From positions 1-58,200 of the forward strand of contig DATKNH010000016.1 of assembly GCA_035541455.1 (NCBI GenBank): 58,200 nucleotides of DNA. The letters are read 5' to 3'. Source of the stretch: Syntrophorhabdales bacterium (lineage in GTDB: Bacteria > Desulfobacterota > Syntrophorhabdia > Syntrophorhabdales > WCHB1-27). The translations under genes and the position numbers were made by a program. The notes below the pieces were generated by a model. The model did not search any database, was not told where the DNA came from, and saw nothing but the letters and a program-made list of their open reading frames with translations. Positions 41,105 through 49,770 of the stretch are shown piece after piece; position 1 is the stretch's first letter, and every line of letters starts with the position of its first letter.

Positions 41105-42073
41105 ATGCTGGGATCTGAAAATAGAAAAGAAAAAAATTCTCGCGGAAAGATAGAGCTTCTCATGATTCTGCTGCTTCTTGGTAGTCTCCTCACGTGCGGC
41201 GACGCCTACGCGAAAATTTCCACTCAGAAGATTTTTTCCTCCCCGCAGGATGCAGTCAACGCACTGATCAAAGCGGTCAAGGAGGCTGACACGAAATCAC
41301 TGCTGGCGATATTTGGTCCTGGGAGCAGGCACATAGTCCTCTCGGGCGATCCGGTAGAAGACAGGAAAGGCCGCGAGTGGTTCATCACGCGTTATGAACA
41401 GAAAAGCAGACTCGAAGAAGAAACACCGGGCACGTTCGTGCTTCACGTGGGAGAAGAGGAGTGGCCTCTACCCTTTCCAATAGTCAAGGCCGGGAACGGC
41501 TGGAGGTTCGACATAAAGGCAGGTAGAGAGGAGATAGTGGCACGCAGAATCGGCAGAAATGAATTGAGTGCGATCCAGGTGTGCCTTGCTTACGTCGACG
41601 CACAGAAGGAATACGCGTCGAGGAGGGCTCACCAGGGAGAGGGACTTCTTGAATATGCGCAACGCTTCGTGAGTGAGCCCGGCACGGAGGATGGCCTCTA
41701 TTGGGAGACTGCAGAAGGTCAAGAGCAAAGCCCCATCGGGCCTCTCTTTGCGGCTGCACGCGAAGAGGGCTACGGCGAAAAACCCCTGGGTGGGAAGCCT
41801 GCGCCGTATCATGGGTATCTTTACAGGATTATCAAGGCCCAGGGCAAGAACGCACCCGGCGGCGCTCACGATTACGTGGTGCAGGGAAAGATGATCGGCG
41901 GTTTCGCACTGATAGCCTATCCCGCACATTATCGCGCTTCTGGCGTTATGACATTCATTGTCAATCAGGATGGCGTGGTTTACCAGAAGGACCTTGGGAA
42001 GAACACCAGAAGCGTAGCCCGCTCGATGCAAGCATTCGACCCGGACTCCACATGGACCCGCGCACCCGAATGA
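41105..42073 (+). CDS. DUF2950 secreted protein
   Basis: Exported protein of 322 residues. The signal peptide is at residues about 15-37 (ELLMILLLLGSLLTCGDAYA). The DUF2950 body contains FSSPQDAVNALIKAVKEADTKSLLAIFGP, a DRKGREWFITRY segment and a GYLYRIIKAQGKNAPGGAHDYVVQGKMIGGFALIAYP core. The ATG at 41105 is preferred to the GTG one codon earlier (ggaggg spacing 7). It follows the DUF3300 gene by 35 bp and is surely in one operon with it. The pair is widespread but has no known function; an envelope role is inference. Confidence 0.88.
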   Translation: MLGSENRKEKNSRGKIELLMILLLLGSLLTCGDAYAKISTQKIFSSPQDAVNALIKAVKEADTKSLLAIFGPGSRHIVLSGDPVEDRKGREWFITRYEQKSRLEEETPGTFVLHVGEEEWPLPFPIVKAGNGWRFDIKAGREEIVARRIGRNELSAIQVCLAYVDAQKEYASRRAHQGEGLLEYAQRFVSEPGTEDGLYWETAEGQEQSPIGPLFAAAREEGYGEKPLGGKPAPYHGYLYRIIKAQGKNAPGGAHDYVVQGKMIGGFALIAYPAHYRASGVMTFIVNQDGVVYQKDLGKNTRSVARSMQAFDPDSTWTRAPE

Positions 42074-42112
42074 GCGTACAAGGGACCCGGCAGCGTCGTG
42101 AATTGAATTTAG

Positions 42113-42140
42113 TTGACAAGTTAATTTGCTGAGCTATTAT
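42113..42140 (+). promoter_or_regulatory. Candidate promoter of the dodecin gene
   Basis: TTGACA (42113-42118), 16-bp spacer, TATTAT (42135-42140, 5 of 6), 54 bp before the start codon. Confidence 0.6.
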
Positions 42141-42193
42141 TTCCTTAGCCGTAGATTGCATAAACAAACTACATCTCGAAAGGGGAGGTCCTC

Positions 42194-42409
42194 ATGGAAG
42201 GCAGCGTGTATAACATCATCGAATTAGTAGGCACAAGTAAAACCTCGTGGGAAGAGGCTGCAAAGAATGCAGTCGAAACAGCGTCCAAGACCCTCGAAGA
42301 CTTGAGGGTTGCCGAAGTAATCAAGCTCGACGTAACTGTAGAAAACGGTAAGGTAACGGGTTACCGGGTGAGACTGAACCTCTCCTTTAAATATCACCAG
42401 AAGAAATAG
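42194..42409 (+). CDS. Dodecin family flavin-binding protein
   Basis: Protein of 71 residues that assembles into hollow dodecamers storing flavins (FMN, riboflavin or lumichrome). The whole chain matches the family: YNIIELVGTSKTSWEEAAKNAV, with the flavin-stacking tryptophan Trp19, then RVAEVIKLDVTVENGKVTGYRVRLNLSFKY. A strong ggggagg site precedes the ATG. It has its own promoter and terminator, so it is monocistronic. A flavin buffer makes sense in a genome this rich in flavoproteins. Confidence 0.95.
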   Translation: MEGSVYNIIELVGTSKTSWEEAAKNAVETASKTLEDLRVAEVIKLDVTVENGKVTGYRVRLNLSFKYHQKK

Positions 42410-42424
42410 AGTTTCGTCAAAAAA

Positions 42425-42480
42425 AGGAAACGCCGCCGTGCGAGGTCAACCCTGCCTCAACAGGTCGGCCGGCGTTTCCT
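42425..42480 (+). terminator. Long-loop hairpin terminator after dodecin
   Basis: AGGAAACGCCG (42425-42435) pairs perfectly with CGGCGTTTCCT (42470-42480); the 34-base loop is long. An A-run precedes the stem, and only a weak T-tract follows. Confidence 0.55.
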
Positions 42481-42642
42481 GAAGAAATCTTTCCTTTCTC
42501 CGCAGGAGTCATACTTATCAGGCCAATGGACCTGGTGACCTCGCCAACGGCGACGGCAGGGGCTTTGCGTTCTTGCACTCGCGCAGATTCGAGAGTAGAA
42601 TTAGGGCGATTTTTACTACGGATTTTTGAAGGAGTTGTTGGC

Positions 42643-43638
42643 ATGAAAAAGCCGTGTCTTATCCTGGTCTCGTTGGTTATAGCAACTGGATTTGTGGCCT
42701 CGGGGTGCGGAGGGCTGAAGGTCACCATAGGGCCGGATTCGAAGGAACCCCTCAAAGAATATACCCTCGAAGGCAAGGAAAGGGGAAAGGTGCTCATTAT
42801 CCCTGTGAGAGGATTCTTATCGGATGCTCCTGGCAAGAGTCTTCTTGGTGAGCGGCCCGGTACTGTTCAGGAGGTCGTGGCGCAGCTTCGGAAGGCAGAG
42901 AAGGATGATGAGATCAAAGCCGTGCTCCTGGAGGTCAATTCACCCGGTGGTTCTATTACAGCAAGCGATATCCTCTATCACGAGATCATGGCGTTCAAAG
43001 AACGGACGAAGGCAAAGATTGTGGCGGGACTTATGGATGTGGCGACATCTGGAGGTTATTACATTTCCTTGCCTGCAGACAGGATCGTTGCACATCCTAC
43101 TACTATTACCGGGTCGGTGGGGGTAATTTTTGTTAATCCCAAAGTGATGGGTCTTATGGATAAGCTTGGGGTGGCGGTTGAGGTGAATAAGTCGGGCAAA
43201 GAAAAGGACATAGGCTCGCCTTTTCGCCCCTCCACTCCCGAGGAGCAGAAGATTTTTCAGGAACTCATCGATAGGATGGCGAAGAGGTTCCTTGATCTTG
43301 TTGCTAAACACCGCATGATGGACCAGACGTTGCTTTCTTCTGTTTCCACCGCCCGTATTTATTCGGCAGAAGAGGCGTTGCGGCTGAAGCTTGTAGATCG
43401 CGTCGGCTATATGAGCGATGCCATAGCCGAGGCGAAAGATATGTCAGGGCTTTCGAAGGATGCCAGGGTAGTGGTCTATCGTCGCACTAAGTACGCCAAC
43501 GACACATACTATAATACCTCAACTACCTTGTTCAATGGACAGAGCCCGTCTCTTATCGATTTAAATCTTGCGGAAATTGTCCCTGCACTGGGCCCCGGAT
43601 TCTATTACCTCTGGGCACCCGGGCTCGCCGGCAATTAG
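42643..43638 (+). CDS. sppA: Lipoprotein-anchored signal peptide peptidase SppA (S49 family)
   Basis: Serine-lysine protease of 331 residues that cleaves residual signal peptides in the membrane. The start MKKPCLIL was chosen because aaggag lies upstream and a lipoprotein signal follows at once (VASGC, lipidated Cys22). The 39-residue longer frame lacks both. The catalytic Ser136 is in MDVATSGGYY and the base Lys188 is in SGKEKDIGSPFR, aligned with the Ser-Lys pair of short SppA proteins. The oxyanion segment EVNSPGGS is intact. A lipoprotein anchor in place of a transmembrane helix is unusual for SppA. Confidence 0.9.
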   Translation: MKKPCLILVSLVIATGFVASGCGGLKVTIGPDSKEPLKEYTLEGKERGKVLIIPVRGFLSDAPGKSLLGERPGTVQEVVAQLRKAEKDDEIKAVLLEVNSPGGSITASDILYHEIMAFKERTKAKIVAGLMDVATSGGYYISLPADRIVAHPTTITGSVGVIFVNPKVMGLMDKLGVAVEVNKSGKEKDIGSPFRPSTPEEQKIFQELIDRMAKRFLDLVAKHRMMDQTLLSSVSTARIYSAEEALRLKLVDRVGYMSDAIAEAKDMSGLSKDARVVVYRRTKYANDTYYNTSTTLFNGQSPSLIDLNLAEIVPALGPGFYYLWAPGLAGN

Positions 43639-43658
43639 CATGCAACGGCAAGAGGCGG

Positions 43659-44843
43659 ATGCCTGCCGGCAGGCGTTCGCATTATTGCGTCTTCTGTAGC
43701 GTGACCGTGACAACGTACAACTTGGTCGCAACATCTACCTTTGGTCTCGAGTCTGTGGTGGCAGATGAACTCAAGCTCCTGGGTTACACCGGCCTCAAGG
43801 TGGAGAACGGAAAGGTCTCGTTTCAGGGAGATGCCCATGCCATCGCACGGTGCAATATCTGGCTCAGGACTGCGGACAGGGTGCTGATCAGGATGGCCGA
43901 GTTTGCTGCTACAGATTTCGGCCAGCTTTTTGACCGCACCCTTGCAATCCCGTGGGAGGAACTGATTCCTGAAAACGGCCGCATGCATGTGGTCGGTAAA
44001 TCGGTCAGGTCAACCCTCTTCAGCGTGCCCGATTGCCAGTCGATTGTGAAGAAAGCCGTGGTCGAAGCGATGAAAAGAAAACACCGTCGCAGTTGGTTCG
44101 ATGAAAGCGGGCCGACATACAAGATTGAAGTCGCGTTGCTCAAGGACCACGTAACGTTAACTGTGGACACCAGCGGAGCAGGGCTTCACAAGAGAGGTTA
44201 CCGGAAGGCGGCCGGAGAAGCTCCCATCAAAGAAACGCTTGCTGCCGGCCTGGTTCTGCTCTCCAGGTGGAAGCCGTCGAGGATTCTGGCAGATCTGTTT
44301 TGCGGTTCAGGTACAATAGCAGTAGAAGCGGCGCTGATCGGCAGGAACATGGCTCCCGGCCTCAACAGGCAGTTTGCTGCTGAAAGATGGCCGCACCTGC
44401 CGGAGAAGGTCTGGGCAGATGTAAGAGATGAAGCGCGCAGAGTGTCTTCGCGTGATCCTCTCGCCATACTTGCTTCAGATGTTGATCCAGCAGTGCTGGG
44501 GACCGCACGAAAGAATGCGAGGGATGCGGGTGTGAGCGACTGTATAACCTTCCGAGAGGTTGCAATGGAGAAGTTCACGTCCCGCGAGAAATTCGGATGC
44601 ATCGTCTGCAACCCGCCGTACGGAGAAAGAACAGGGGAGACGACGCAGGTTGAAAAGCTCTGTAAGAATCTAGGCCATATGTTCACGCGCCTGGATGGCT
44701 GGTCCATGTTTGTCCTCTCAGCGTACCCCCACTTTGAAAAGTTTTTCGGCAGGCAGGCTGACAGGAAGAGGAAGTTGTATAACGGCACGATCCAATGTTA
44801 TCTCTACCAGTACTTCGGACCTATCCCTCCAAAAACACATTGA
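43659..44843 (+). CDS. THUMP-domain 23S rRNA (guanine-N2) methyltransferase, RlmL/Trm14-like
   Basis: SAM-dependent RNA methyltransferase of up to 394 residues. After residue ~20 it shows TYNLVATSTFGLESVVADELKLLGY, a THUMP/ferredoxin-like domain. Then follow the Rossmann methyltransferase motifs DLFCGSGTIAVEAA (SAM site), ASDVDPAVLGTARKNARDAGV and the catalytic CNPPYGER (N-P-P-Y, N2-guanine methylation). It corresponds to the N-terminal half of RlmL. The first 14-16 codons overlap a GCCTGCCGGCAGGC palindrome and look non-native, so a GTG at 43701 or 43707 may be the real start. Likely housekeeping. Confidence 0.9.
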   Translation: MPAGRRSHYCVFCSVTVTTYNLVATSTFGLESVVADELKLLGYTGLKVENGKVSFQGDAHAIARCNIWLRTADRVLIRMAEFAATDFGQLFDRTLAIPWEELIPENGRMHVVGKSVRSTLFSVPDCQSIVKKAVVEAMKRKHRRSWFDESGPTYKIEVALLKDHVTLTVDTSGAGLHKRGYRKAAGEAPIKETLAAGLVLLSRWKPSRILADLFCGSGTIAVEAALIGRNMAPGLNRQFAAERWPHLPEKVWADVRDEARRVSSRDPLAILASDVDPAVLGTARKNARDAGVSDCITFREVAMEKFTSREKFGCIVCNPPYGERTGETTQVEKLCKNLGHMFTRLDGWSMFVLSAYPHFEKFFGRQADRKRKLYNGTIQCYLYQYFGPIPPKTH

Positions 44844-44948
44844 CACAAGACGCTCCCTTGCAGCCAAGCTAATGAGTTCTTATCTTAATGAACGGATTTA
44901 GTGGACACCTCCGACGAACAGGCAAGAACCAAAGAAAGGGGGATCGAG

Positions 44949-45410
44949 ATGAAAAGAGTTCTGATTGCGTATCTCAGCAAAACCGGTACCACTGAAACAA
45001 TGGCGCAGTATATTGCCGAAGGCGTGAGGATTGGCGGTCACGCGGCGGACCTGAAAAAGGTCTCAGACATCAAGAGCGAAAAAGACCTGTTGGGCTATGA
45101 CGCTTATATTTTCGGATGTCCTACCTACTTTCTGGACATGCCAGAGAGTTTCGTAAAGTTTCTCGGTATAGCCGGCAAGGCGAGCCTGGAAGGAAAGATC
45201 GGCGGTGCCTTCAGTTCGCGGGCTCATCCATCGAGTGGCGAGGGCATCGGCCCTGCGAAAAGCATTTTTCAGACGATGGAATCGCAGTTTAGGATGAGGA
45301 TGACGAATCTCGGCCCGTTCGATCTCCAAGGGGGGCTGACTGAACACGAGCATGATATGCACACGTGCCAGGATTACGGGAAGGCGGTCGCCGCAATGCT
45401 GGGGGCGTAG
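44949..45410 (+). CDS. Flavodoxin-family protein
   Basis: FMN-binding electron carrier or flavoprotein, 153 residues. The phosphate loop is SKTGTTETMAQYIAEG at residues about 10-25 and the FMN-contact segment is FGCPTYFLDMPESF. The later SSRAHPSSGEG matches the WrbA/FldA-like fold. The start at MKRVLIAY has a ggggga site; a 16-residue longer frame does not. No partner is adjacent. It may shuttle electrons for the nearby Nfn-type enzymes, but this is inference. Confidence 0.85.
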   Translation: MKRVLIAYLSKTGTTETMAQYIAEGVRIGGHAADLKKVSDIKSEKDLLGYDAYIFGCPTYFLDMPESFVKFLGIAGKASLEGKIGGAFSSRAHPSSGEGIGPAKSIFQTMESQFRMRMTNLGPFDLQGGLTEHEHDMHTCQDYGKAVAAMLGA

Positions 45411-45595
45411 CGCCGATTGCCTTGGGGCGAGCGCGCTGATTCTTGCTGCCCTGCTTTTTTTCTGCAGTTCCATTCCATCAGGATTGCCGCTTACGCTACG
45501 CTATGGGAATTCCACTGTTGCTGGCTGTTCGCTGTGGGAGGTCTCAATGTAGTAATGGCCGGTTCCTCACATAGGTTAGAAGTACCTGCGATTCG

Positions 45596-45625
45596 TTGAC
45601 TTTCGAATTTTGGTTACTGTAAGAT
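45596..45625 (+). promoter_or_regulatory. Candidate promoter of the hydrogenase-like sensor operon
   Basis: TTGACT (5 of 6) at 45596-45601, an 18-bp spacer, then TAAGAT (45620-45625, 4 of 6), 26 bp before the first codon. The 240 bp upstream hold no gene I can support. Confidence 0.4.
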
Positions 45626-45650
45626 AAACTAGGGAGTAAACCGACACAGA

Positions 45651-47831
45651 ATGGCGCAGGTGCTTACAGAAAAGTCTCATTTGATACCGCGTCGAAGAGA
45701 GCATGTCCCTACCATAGAAATCAGTCATAAGAAGTGTCGCCGCTGTTTCTTTTGCATCCAGATATGTCCCGCCAAGGCTATCAAGCTGGAGAAGGAAACG
45801 CTCAGGGTTCTTCCTGAGCGCTGTGTTTTCTGTGGAAGCTGTCTGAAAGCCTGCCCGCAACAGGCGCTCTATTATTACAGCGGATGTGACAAGGTGAGAG
45901 AGTTTCTCGCCGATAAGAGGAAAACTGTTGCCATTCTGGACCCCTCATTTCCTGCTGTTTTCGAGGGGGCGTCGCCCAGGCAGCTTGTCACGATACTCAA
46001 AAATGTGGGCTTTACCGAAGTGTGGGAAGGAGCTTTTGGCGCGGACCTCGTGAGTCGCGCGTATCTCAAGCAGCTCACACTTGATGGGCTCTTGCGGGAG
46101 CATCCTGAATACGAAGAGGTATATAAACCCCTCATATCAACCTTTTGCCCTGTTATTGTCTTCTACGTACAGAAGTACTTTACGCACCTTATACCGAGCC
46201 TGGCGCCGATCGTCTCTCCGATGATTGCAGCGGGAAGGGTGGCTCGCCGCATAAGGCCTGCATGGAAGGTAGTTTACGTTACCTCCTGCTTTGCCCAGAT
46301 GAGAGAGGTGCGTTCGCCTGAGGTGGCGGGTGCGATCGACGAGGTGATTACCATCAGGGAAGTGAACGAGCTGATCGAGGAGACTCGTGGCAGTCGCCGA
46401 AAGATGGAGGAGTGCGATTTCGATGGTCCGAGGCCGTATCTTGGCCGGGTCGTGCCGATGGTTGGCGGATTCTACCGGTCTATGGGCAGCACTTTCGATG
46501 TCATGATGGATGATGTCAGCGTGACTGGTGGGCCTAAGCGGGCCGTGGGCGCGCTGGGCCAACTGGCCACCGGTCACATCAAGGCCAAGTTCCTGGACGT
46601 CGTCTACTGCGAGGGCTGTATAGATGGCCCTTTCGTAGAGCGCGAACTCTTCCTCCTGGGGCGCCGACAGATAATCGCTCGGTATGCGGAAAGCGAATTG
46701 GGAAAGACAAACGTTCCGAAGATCATGATTGAGCTTGATCAATTCGCAGACATTGATCTGCATCGCACGTTCCTCAACATGGAGGAGCAGCTACCAACGC
46801 CGACAGAAGAGCAGATACGGACCATTCTCAAGAAAATAGACAAACTTCCACCCAACCATAACCTGGACTGCCGGGCCTGCGGTTATCCTACGTGCCGTGA
46901 CAAGGCCATAGCCGTGGCGCAGGGGATAGCAGAAGCCGACATGTGCATGCCGTATCTCCTCGAGCAGAGTAAGAGGATTTACCAGCAGCTTGAAAAATCA
47001 CACCGGGAGTTGCAACTGTCGCATCAGGAACTGGAGCAGGCGCAAACTCAACTCATCAGAACAGAAAAGCTGGCCTCATTGGGACAATTGGCCGCAGGCG
47101 TTGCGCACGAGATTAATAATCCGCTGGGTACCATAACAATTTATGCGCACCTTCTCTTGAAGAGCATGGACAAGGACGATCCGCGGCGGGAGGACGTGGA
47201 ACTGATAGTGAGTGAAGGGAACCGCGCCAAGGAGATAGTACAGGGGCTGCTCAGCTTCGCGAGAGAGAGGAAGCTCAGGCCTGGTCCTGTCAATCTCAAC
47301 GATCTCCTGGACGACGTACTGGGCTTGGTGGTAAATCAGTCTCTGTTCCAGAACATCAAGATCAAGAAATCGCTTTTACAGGATTTGCCCACGATAGTGG
47401 CTGATGAGACCCAGCTGAAACAGGTTTTTCTCAATATTATTCTCAACGCGGCGCAGGCCATGGAGGGCAACGGAAGGCTCTCGATAACCACTGGCACCGA
47501 AAGGAAACAGATAAGAGTCAAGATACGGGATACAGGACCGGGCATTCCTCCGGAAGTCAGGAAGAATATTTTTTCTCCTTTTTTTACGACAAAGGAGAAG
47601 GGAACTGGATTGGGACTTGCTATTTCTTACGGTATTATAGAGCGGCACAATGGGAAGATCGATGTTGAAACAGAGCTGGGGAAGGGAAGCACCTTCATTA
47701 TTTCTCTGCCCACCTCGACAGGGGAGGAGCAGAGAACTGAAGACGTAGGTACAAGTAATATGGGCGTTCAAAACACAACTTCAGGGAGAAGAGACTATGG
47801 TGAACAAAACCAAGATTCTACTGGTAGATGA
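45651..47831 (+). CDS. [FeFe]-hydrogenase-like sensor histidine kinase
   Basis: Cytoplasmic fusion of 726 residues. Order: two [4Fe-4S] ferredoxin motifs (Cys29/32/35/39 and Cys58/61/64/68), then an [FeFe]-hydrogenase large-subunit-like domain at about 90-370. Next is an FeS domain (Cys407, Cys410, Cys415, Cys432; CRACGYPTC), a coiled coil, and a kinase core. The kinase core has phospho-His486 in AAGVAHEINNPLG and the ATP lid DTGPGIP..GTGLGLAISYG. H-cluster ligand positions survive as Cys166, Cys213, Cys320 and Cys323. However, L1 reads TFCP for SCCP, L2 lacks its lysine (SCFAQM), and L3 has CxxC for CxxxC. It is therefore a sensor of H2 or redox state rather than an enzyme. No membrane spans. 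The last 35 bp overlap the receiver gene. Confidence 0.88.
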   Translation: MAQVLTEKSHLIPRRREHVPTIEISHKKCRRCFFCIQICPAKAIKLEKETLRVLPERCVFCGSCLKACPQQALYYYSGCDKVREFLADKRKTVAILDPSFPAVFEGASPRQLVTILKNVGFTEVWEGAFGADLVSRAYLKQLTLDGLLREHPEYEEVYKPLISTFCPVIVFYVQKYFTHLIPSLAPIVSPMIAAGRVARRIRPAWKVVYVTSCFAQMREVRSPEVAGAIDEVITIREVNELIEETRGSRRKMEECDFDGPRPYLGRVVPMVGGFYRSMGSTFDVMMDDVSVTGGPKRAVGALGQLATGHIKAKFLDVVYCEGCIDGPFVERELFLLGRRQIIARYAESELGKTNVPKIMIELDQFADIDLHRTFLNMEEQLPTPTEEQIRTILKKIDKLPPNHNLDCRACGYPTCRDKAIAVAQGIAEADMCMPYLLEQSKRIYQQLEKSHRELQLSHQELEQAQTQLIRTEKLASLGQLAAGVAHEINNPLGTITIYAHLLLKSMDKDDPRREDVELIVSEGNRAKEIVQGLLSFARERKLRPGPVNLNDLLDDVLGLVVNQSLFQNIKIKKSLLQDLPTIVADETQLKQVFLNIILNAAQAMEGNGRLSITTGTERKQIRVKIRDTGPGIPPEVRKNIFSPFFTTKEKGTGLGLAISYGIIERHNGKIDVETELGKGSTFIISLPTSTGEEQRTEDVGTSNMGVQNTTSGRRDYGEQNQDSTGR

Positions 47832-48207
47832 CGATGTTGATTTCATAGACCTGAATAAGGCCGTGCTCGAAAATCAGGGTTTTGAGGTGTCTTCTGCCTT
47901 CTCCGGTCGGGAGGCGATGGACAAGGTGAGGTTCGAGAAACCTGACCTCATTGTACTCGACCTTATGATGGAGAAACATGACAGTGGTTTCATTTTCGCT
48001 AAGGCGGTTAAAGCTGATCCGCTCTACAGGAATATTCCGATTTTGATGCTGACAGCGGTTGCATCAGAGACTGGATTTGATTTTTCCCAGGAGATGGATG
48101 GCTACTGGATGAAGACCGATGATTATGCGGCCAAGCCGCTATTGCCCGACGAACTGATCAAGAGAGTCACTGCTTTGCTGGAGAGGGCAAAGAAGGAGTC
48201 TGAATAG
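47797..48207 (+). CDS. Stand-alone response regulator receiver
   Basis: CheY-like receiver of 136 residues without an output domain. The acidic pocket is Asp11-Asp12, the phospho-acceptor Asp55 (LIVLDLMM) and Lys113 (AAKPLL). Between beta-4 and beta-5 is a longer loop (SQEMDGYWMKTDDY) seen in receivers linked to redox kinases. The gene overlaps the kinase gene by 35 bp, so it is its obvious phosphorylation partner. Since it cannot bind DNA, it probably relays phosphate onward or acts by protein contact, possibly with the hybrid protein downstream. Confidence 0.92.
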   Translation: MVNKTKILLVDDDVDFIDLNKAVLENQGFEVSSAFSGREAMDKVRFEKPDLIVLDLMMEKHDSGFIFAKAVKADPLYRNIPILMLTAVASETGFDFSQEMDGYWMKTDDYAAKPLLPDELIKRVTALLERAKKESE

Positions 48208-48228
48208 GCTGGAGACTTCAGGGACGTT

Positions 48229-49722
48229 ATGAGTGAAGCAGCCAATATACTTGTGGTGGACGACGAACGGGGAATCCGGGAAGGTTGCCGGAGAATTTTG
48301 TCTGCCGAAGGTTTTTCTGTAGATGTCGCCGGAAACGGTAAGGAGGGTTGGGATCTGGTGCGCTCCGGCAAAGCTTACGATCTTCTGCTTGTTGACCTCA
48401 TGATGCCGGTCATGGGCGGCCTGGAGCTGATGGACGAAGTAACCCGATTCGACCCCGAGGTAATCATGATCGTGATCACAGGGTTTGCGACTATCGAAAC
48501 GGCTGTGGAGGCTATGAAACACGGCGCGTACGATTACGTTCCGAAGCCGTTTACGCCTGATCACCTGATGGCCGTTGTGAACCGGGGTCTGGAGAAACGC
48601 CGCTTGCGCATACAGGCGCAGCGGCTCATGGAGGAACGGGATCAGAAACTCCTCGAGGTTGCAAAGGAGGAAACAAAACTTCGCGCGATTGTCGACTCCA
48701 TGGCAGACGGCATTCTGGTGACCAACAACGAACGGCAGATAGTGCTGTGGAACCCTGCTGCCACAAGGATGCTCAACCTGCACGAGAAGCTTGAATCCGG
48801 GAAAGATATACATGAGGTGGTCCCGCAAAAAGAACTTATGGAGCTGATTGACAAAGCATTCACTCCTGACGCATCACAGTATACGGCTGTATCAGAAGAG
48901 ATTGAACTTAATGTGCCCGAGCCACGCACGCTGATGGTGAACGTTTCAGCGGTCAGAGACAATGATGGGCAGGGGCTCGGCGTGGTAAGCGTGCTGCGCG
49001 ACATTACGGTGCTCTCGGAAATCAATCAGGTGAAGACGCAGTTTGTTACTATGGTCACTCATGAATTGCGTGCACCGTTGGCAGCGATCGAAGGGTATCT
49101 GGCCGCATACCTGCAGGGTCTCGCGGGCACTGATCCGCAGGCAACTCGGCAGATGCTGGAGCGGGCTAAGCAGCGTGCTCATGCGCTCCTCGACATGGTT
49201 AACGATCTCCTGGAATTCAGTCGACTGGAAGCAAAGAAAACGGTGAGAAGAAAAGAACTGCTTGACCTCGCAAGCATCATCACCAATACTGTTGAGCTCT
49301 TGAAGGGGCAGGGCGAGCCAAAGGGAATTGAATTCCAGGTAGATGTGGCGGAGCCTCTCCCCTTGATAGAGGGGGACAGGTGCGAGATGGAGCAATTGCT
49401 CACCAACCTCATATCAAACGCCGTCAAGTATAATATCAAACGCGGCAGGGTAATGGTCAGTGCGAAAAAGAGCAATCACGCGCTCAACATCAGCGTGGCA
49501 GATACCGGTATCGGCATAGCCGCAGAGCACCTGCCCCACATATTTGAAGAGTTCTACAGGGTGTCGGGACCGGAAACGAGGTACACTACAGGTACGGGAT
49601 TGGGCCTTTCAATAGTCAAAAAGATTGTCGAATCCCATTTCGGCCGTATTGAAGTAGAGAGCAAGCCCGACAAAGGCACAGTTTTTACAGTCAAGCTTCC
49701 CATTAAAGAGCAACGCAGGTGA
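48229..49722 (+). CDS. Hybrid receiver-PAS-histidine kinase
   Basis: Soluble signalling protein, 497 residues. The N-terminal receiver (residues 1-125) has Asp56 (LLVDLMMP) and Lys106 (YVPKPF). A PAS domain at about 145-265 includes IVDSMADGILVTNNERQIVLWNPAA. The kinase core has His278 in MVTHELRAPLAAIEG and the ATP motifs VADTGIGIAAEHLP and GTGLGLSIVKKI. The receiver-first order means it may take phosphate from the kinase at 45651 and then start a second relay. The final output regulator is not evident; the LuxR-type gene at 52290 has a degenerate receiver. It lies 21 bp after the lone receiver. Confidence 0.92.
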   Translation: MSEAANILVVDDERGIREGCRRILSAEGFSVDVAGNGKEGWDLVRSGKAYDLLLVDLMMPVMGGLELMDEVTRFDPEVIMIVITGFATIETAVEAMKHGAYDYVPKPFTPDHLMAVVNRGLEKRRLRIQAQRLMEERDQKLLEVAKEETKLRAIVDSMADGILVTNNERQIVLWNPAATRMLNLHEKLESGKDIHEVVPQKELMELIDKAFTPDASQYTAVSEEIELNVPEPRTLMVNVSAVRDNDGQGLGVVSVLRDITVLSEINQVKTQFVTMVTHELRAPLAAIEGYLAAYLQGLAGTDPQATRQMLERAKQRAHALLDMVNDLLEFSRLEAKKTVRRKELLDLASIITNTVELLKGQGEPKGIEFQVDVAEPLPLIEGDRCEMEQLLTNLISNAVKYNIKRGRVMVSAKKSNHALNISVADTGIGIAAEHLPHIFEEFYRVSGPETRYTTGTGLGLSIVKKIVESHFGRIEVESKPDKGTVFTVKLPIKEQRR

Positions 49723-49770
49723 ACTCACTGTTGAAACTGTGTTCAGCATTCTTACAAAAAAGGAGACAGC

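Noticed and set aside
43661-43674. GCCTGCCGGCAGGC palindrome at the start of the methyltransferase frame
   Set aside because: A short GC palindrome common in such genomes; used only as a hint that the first codons are not native.
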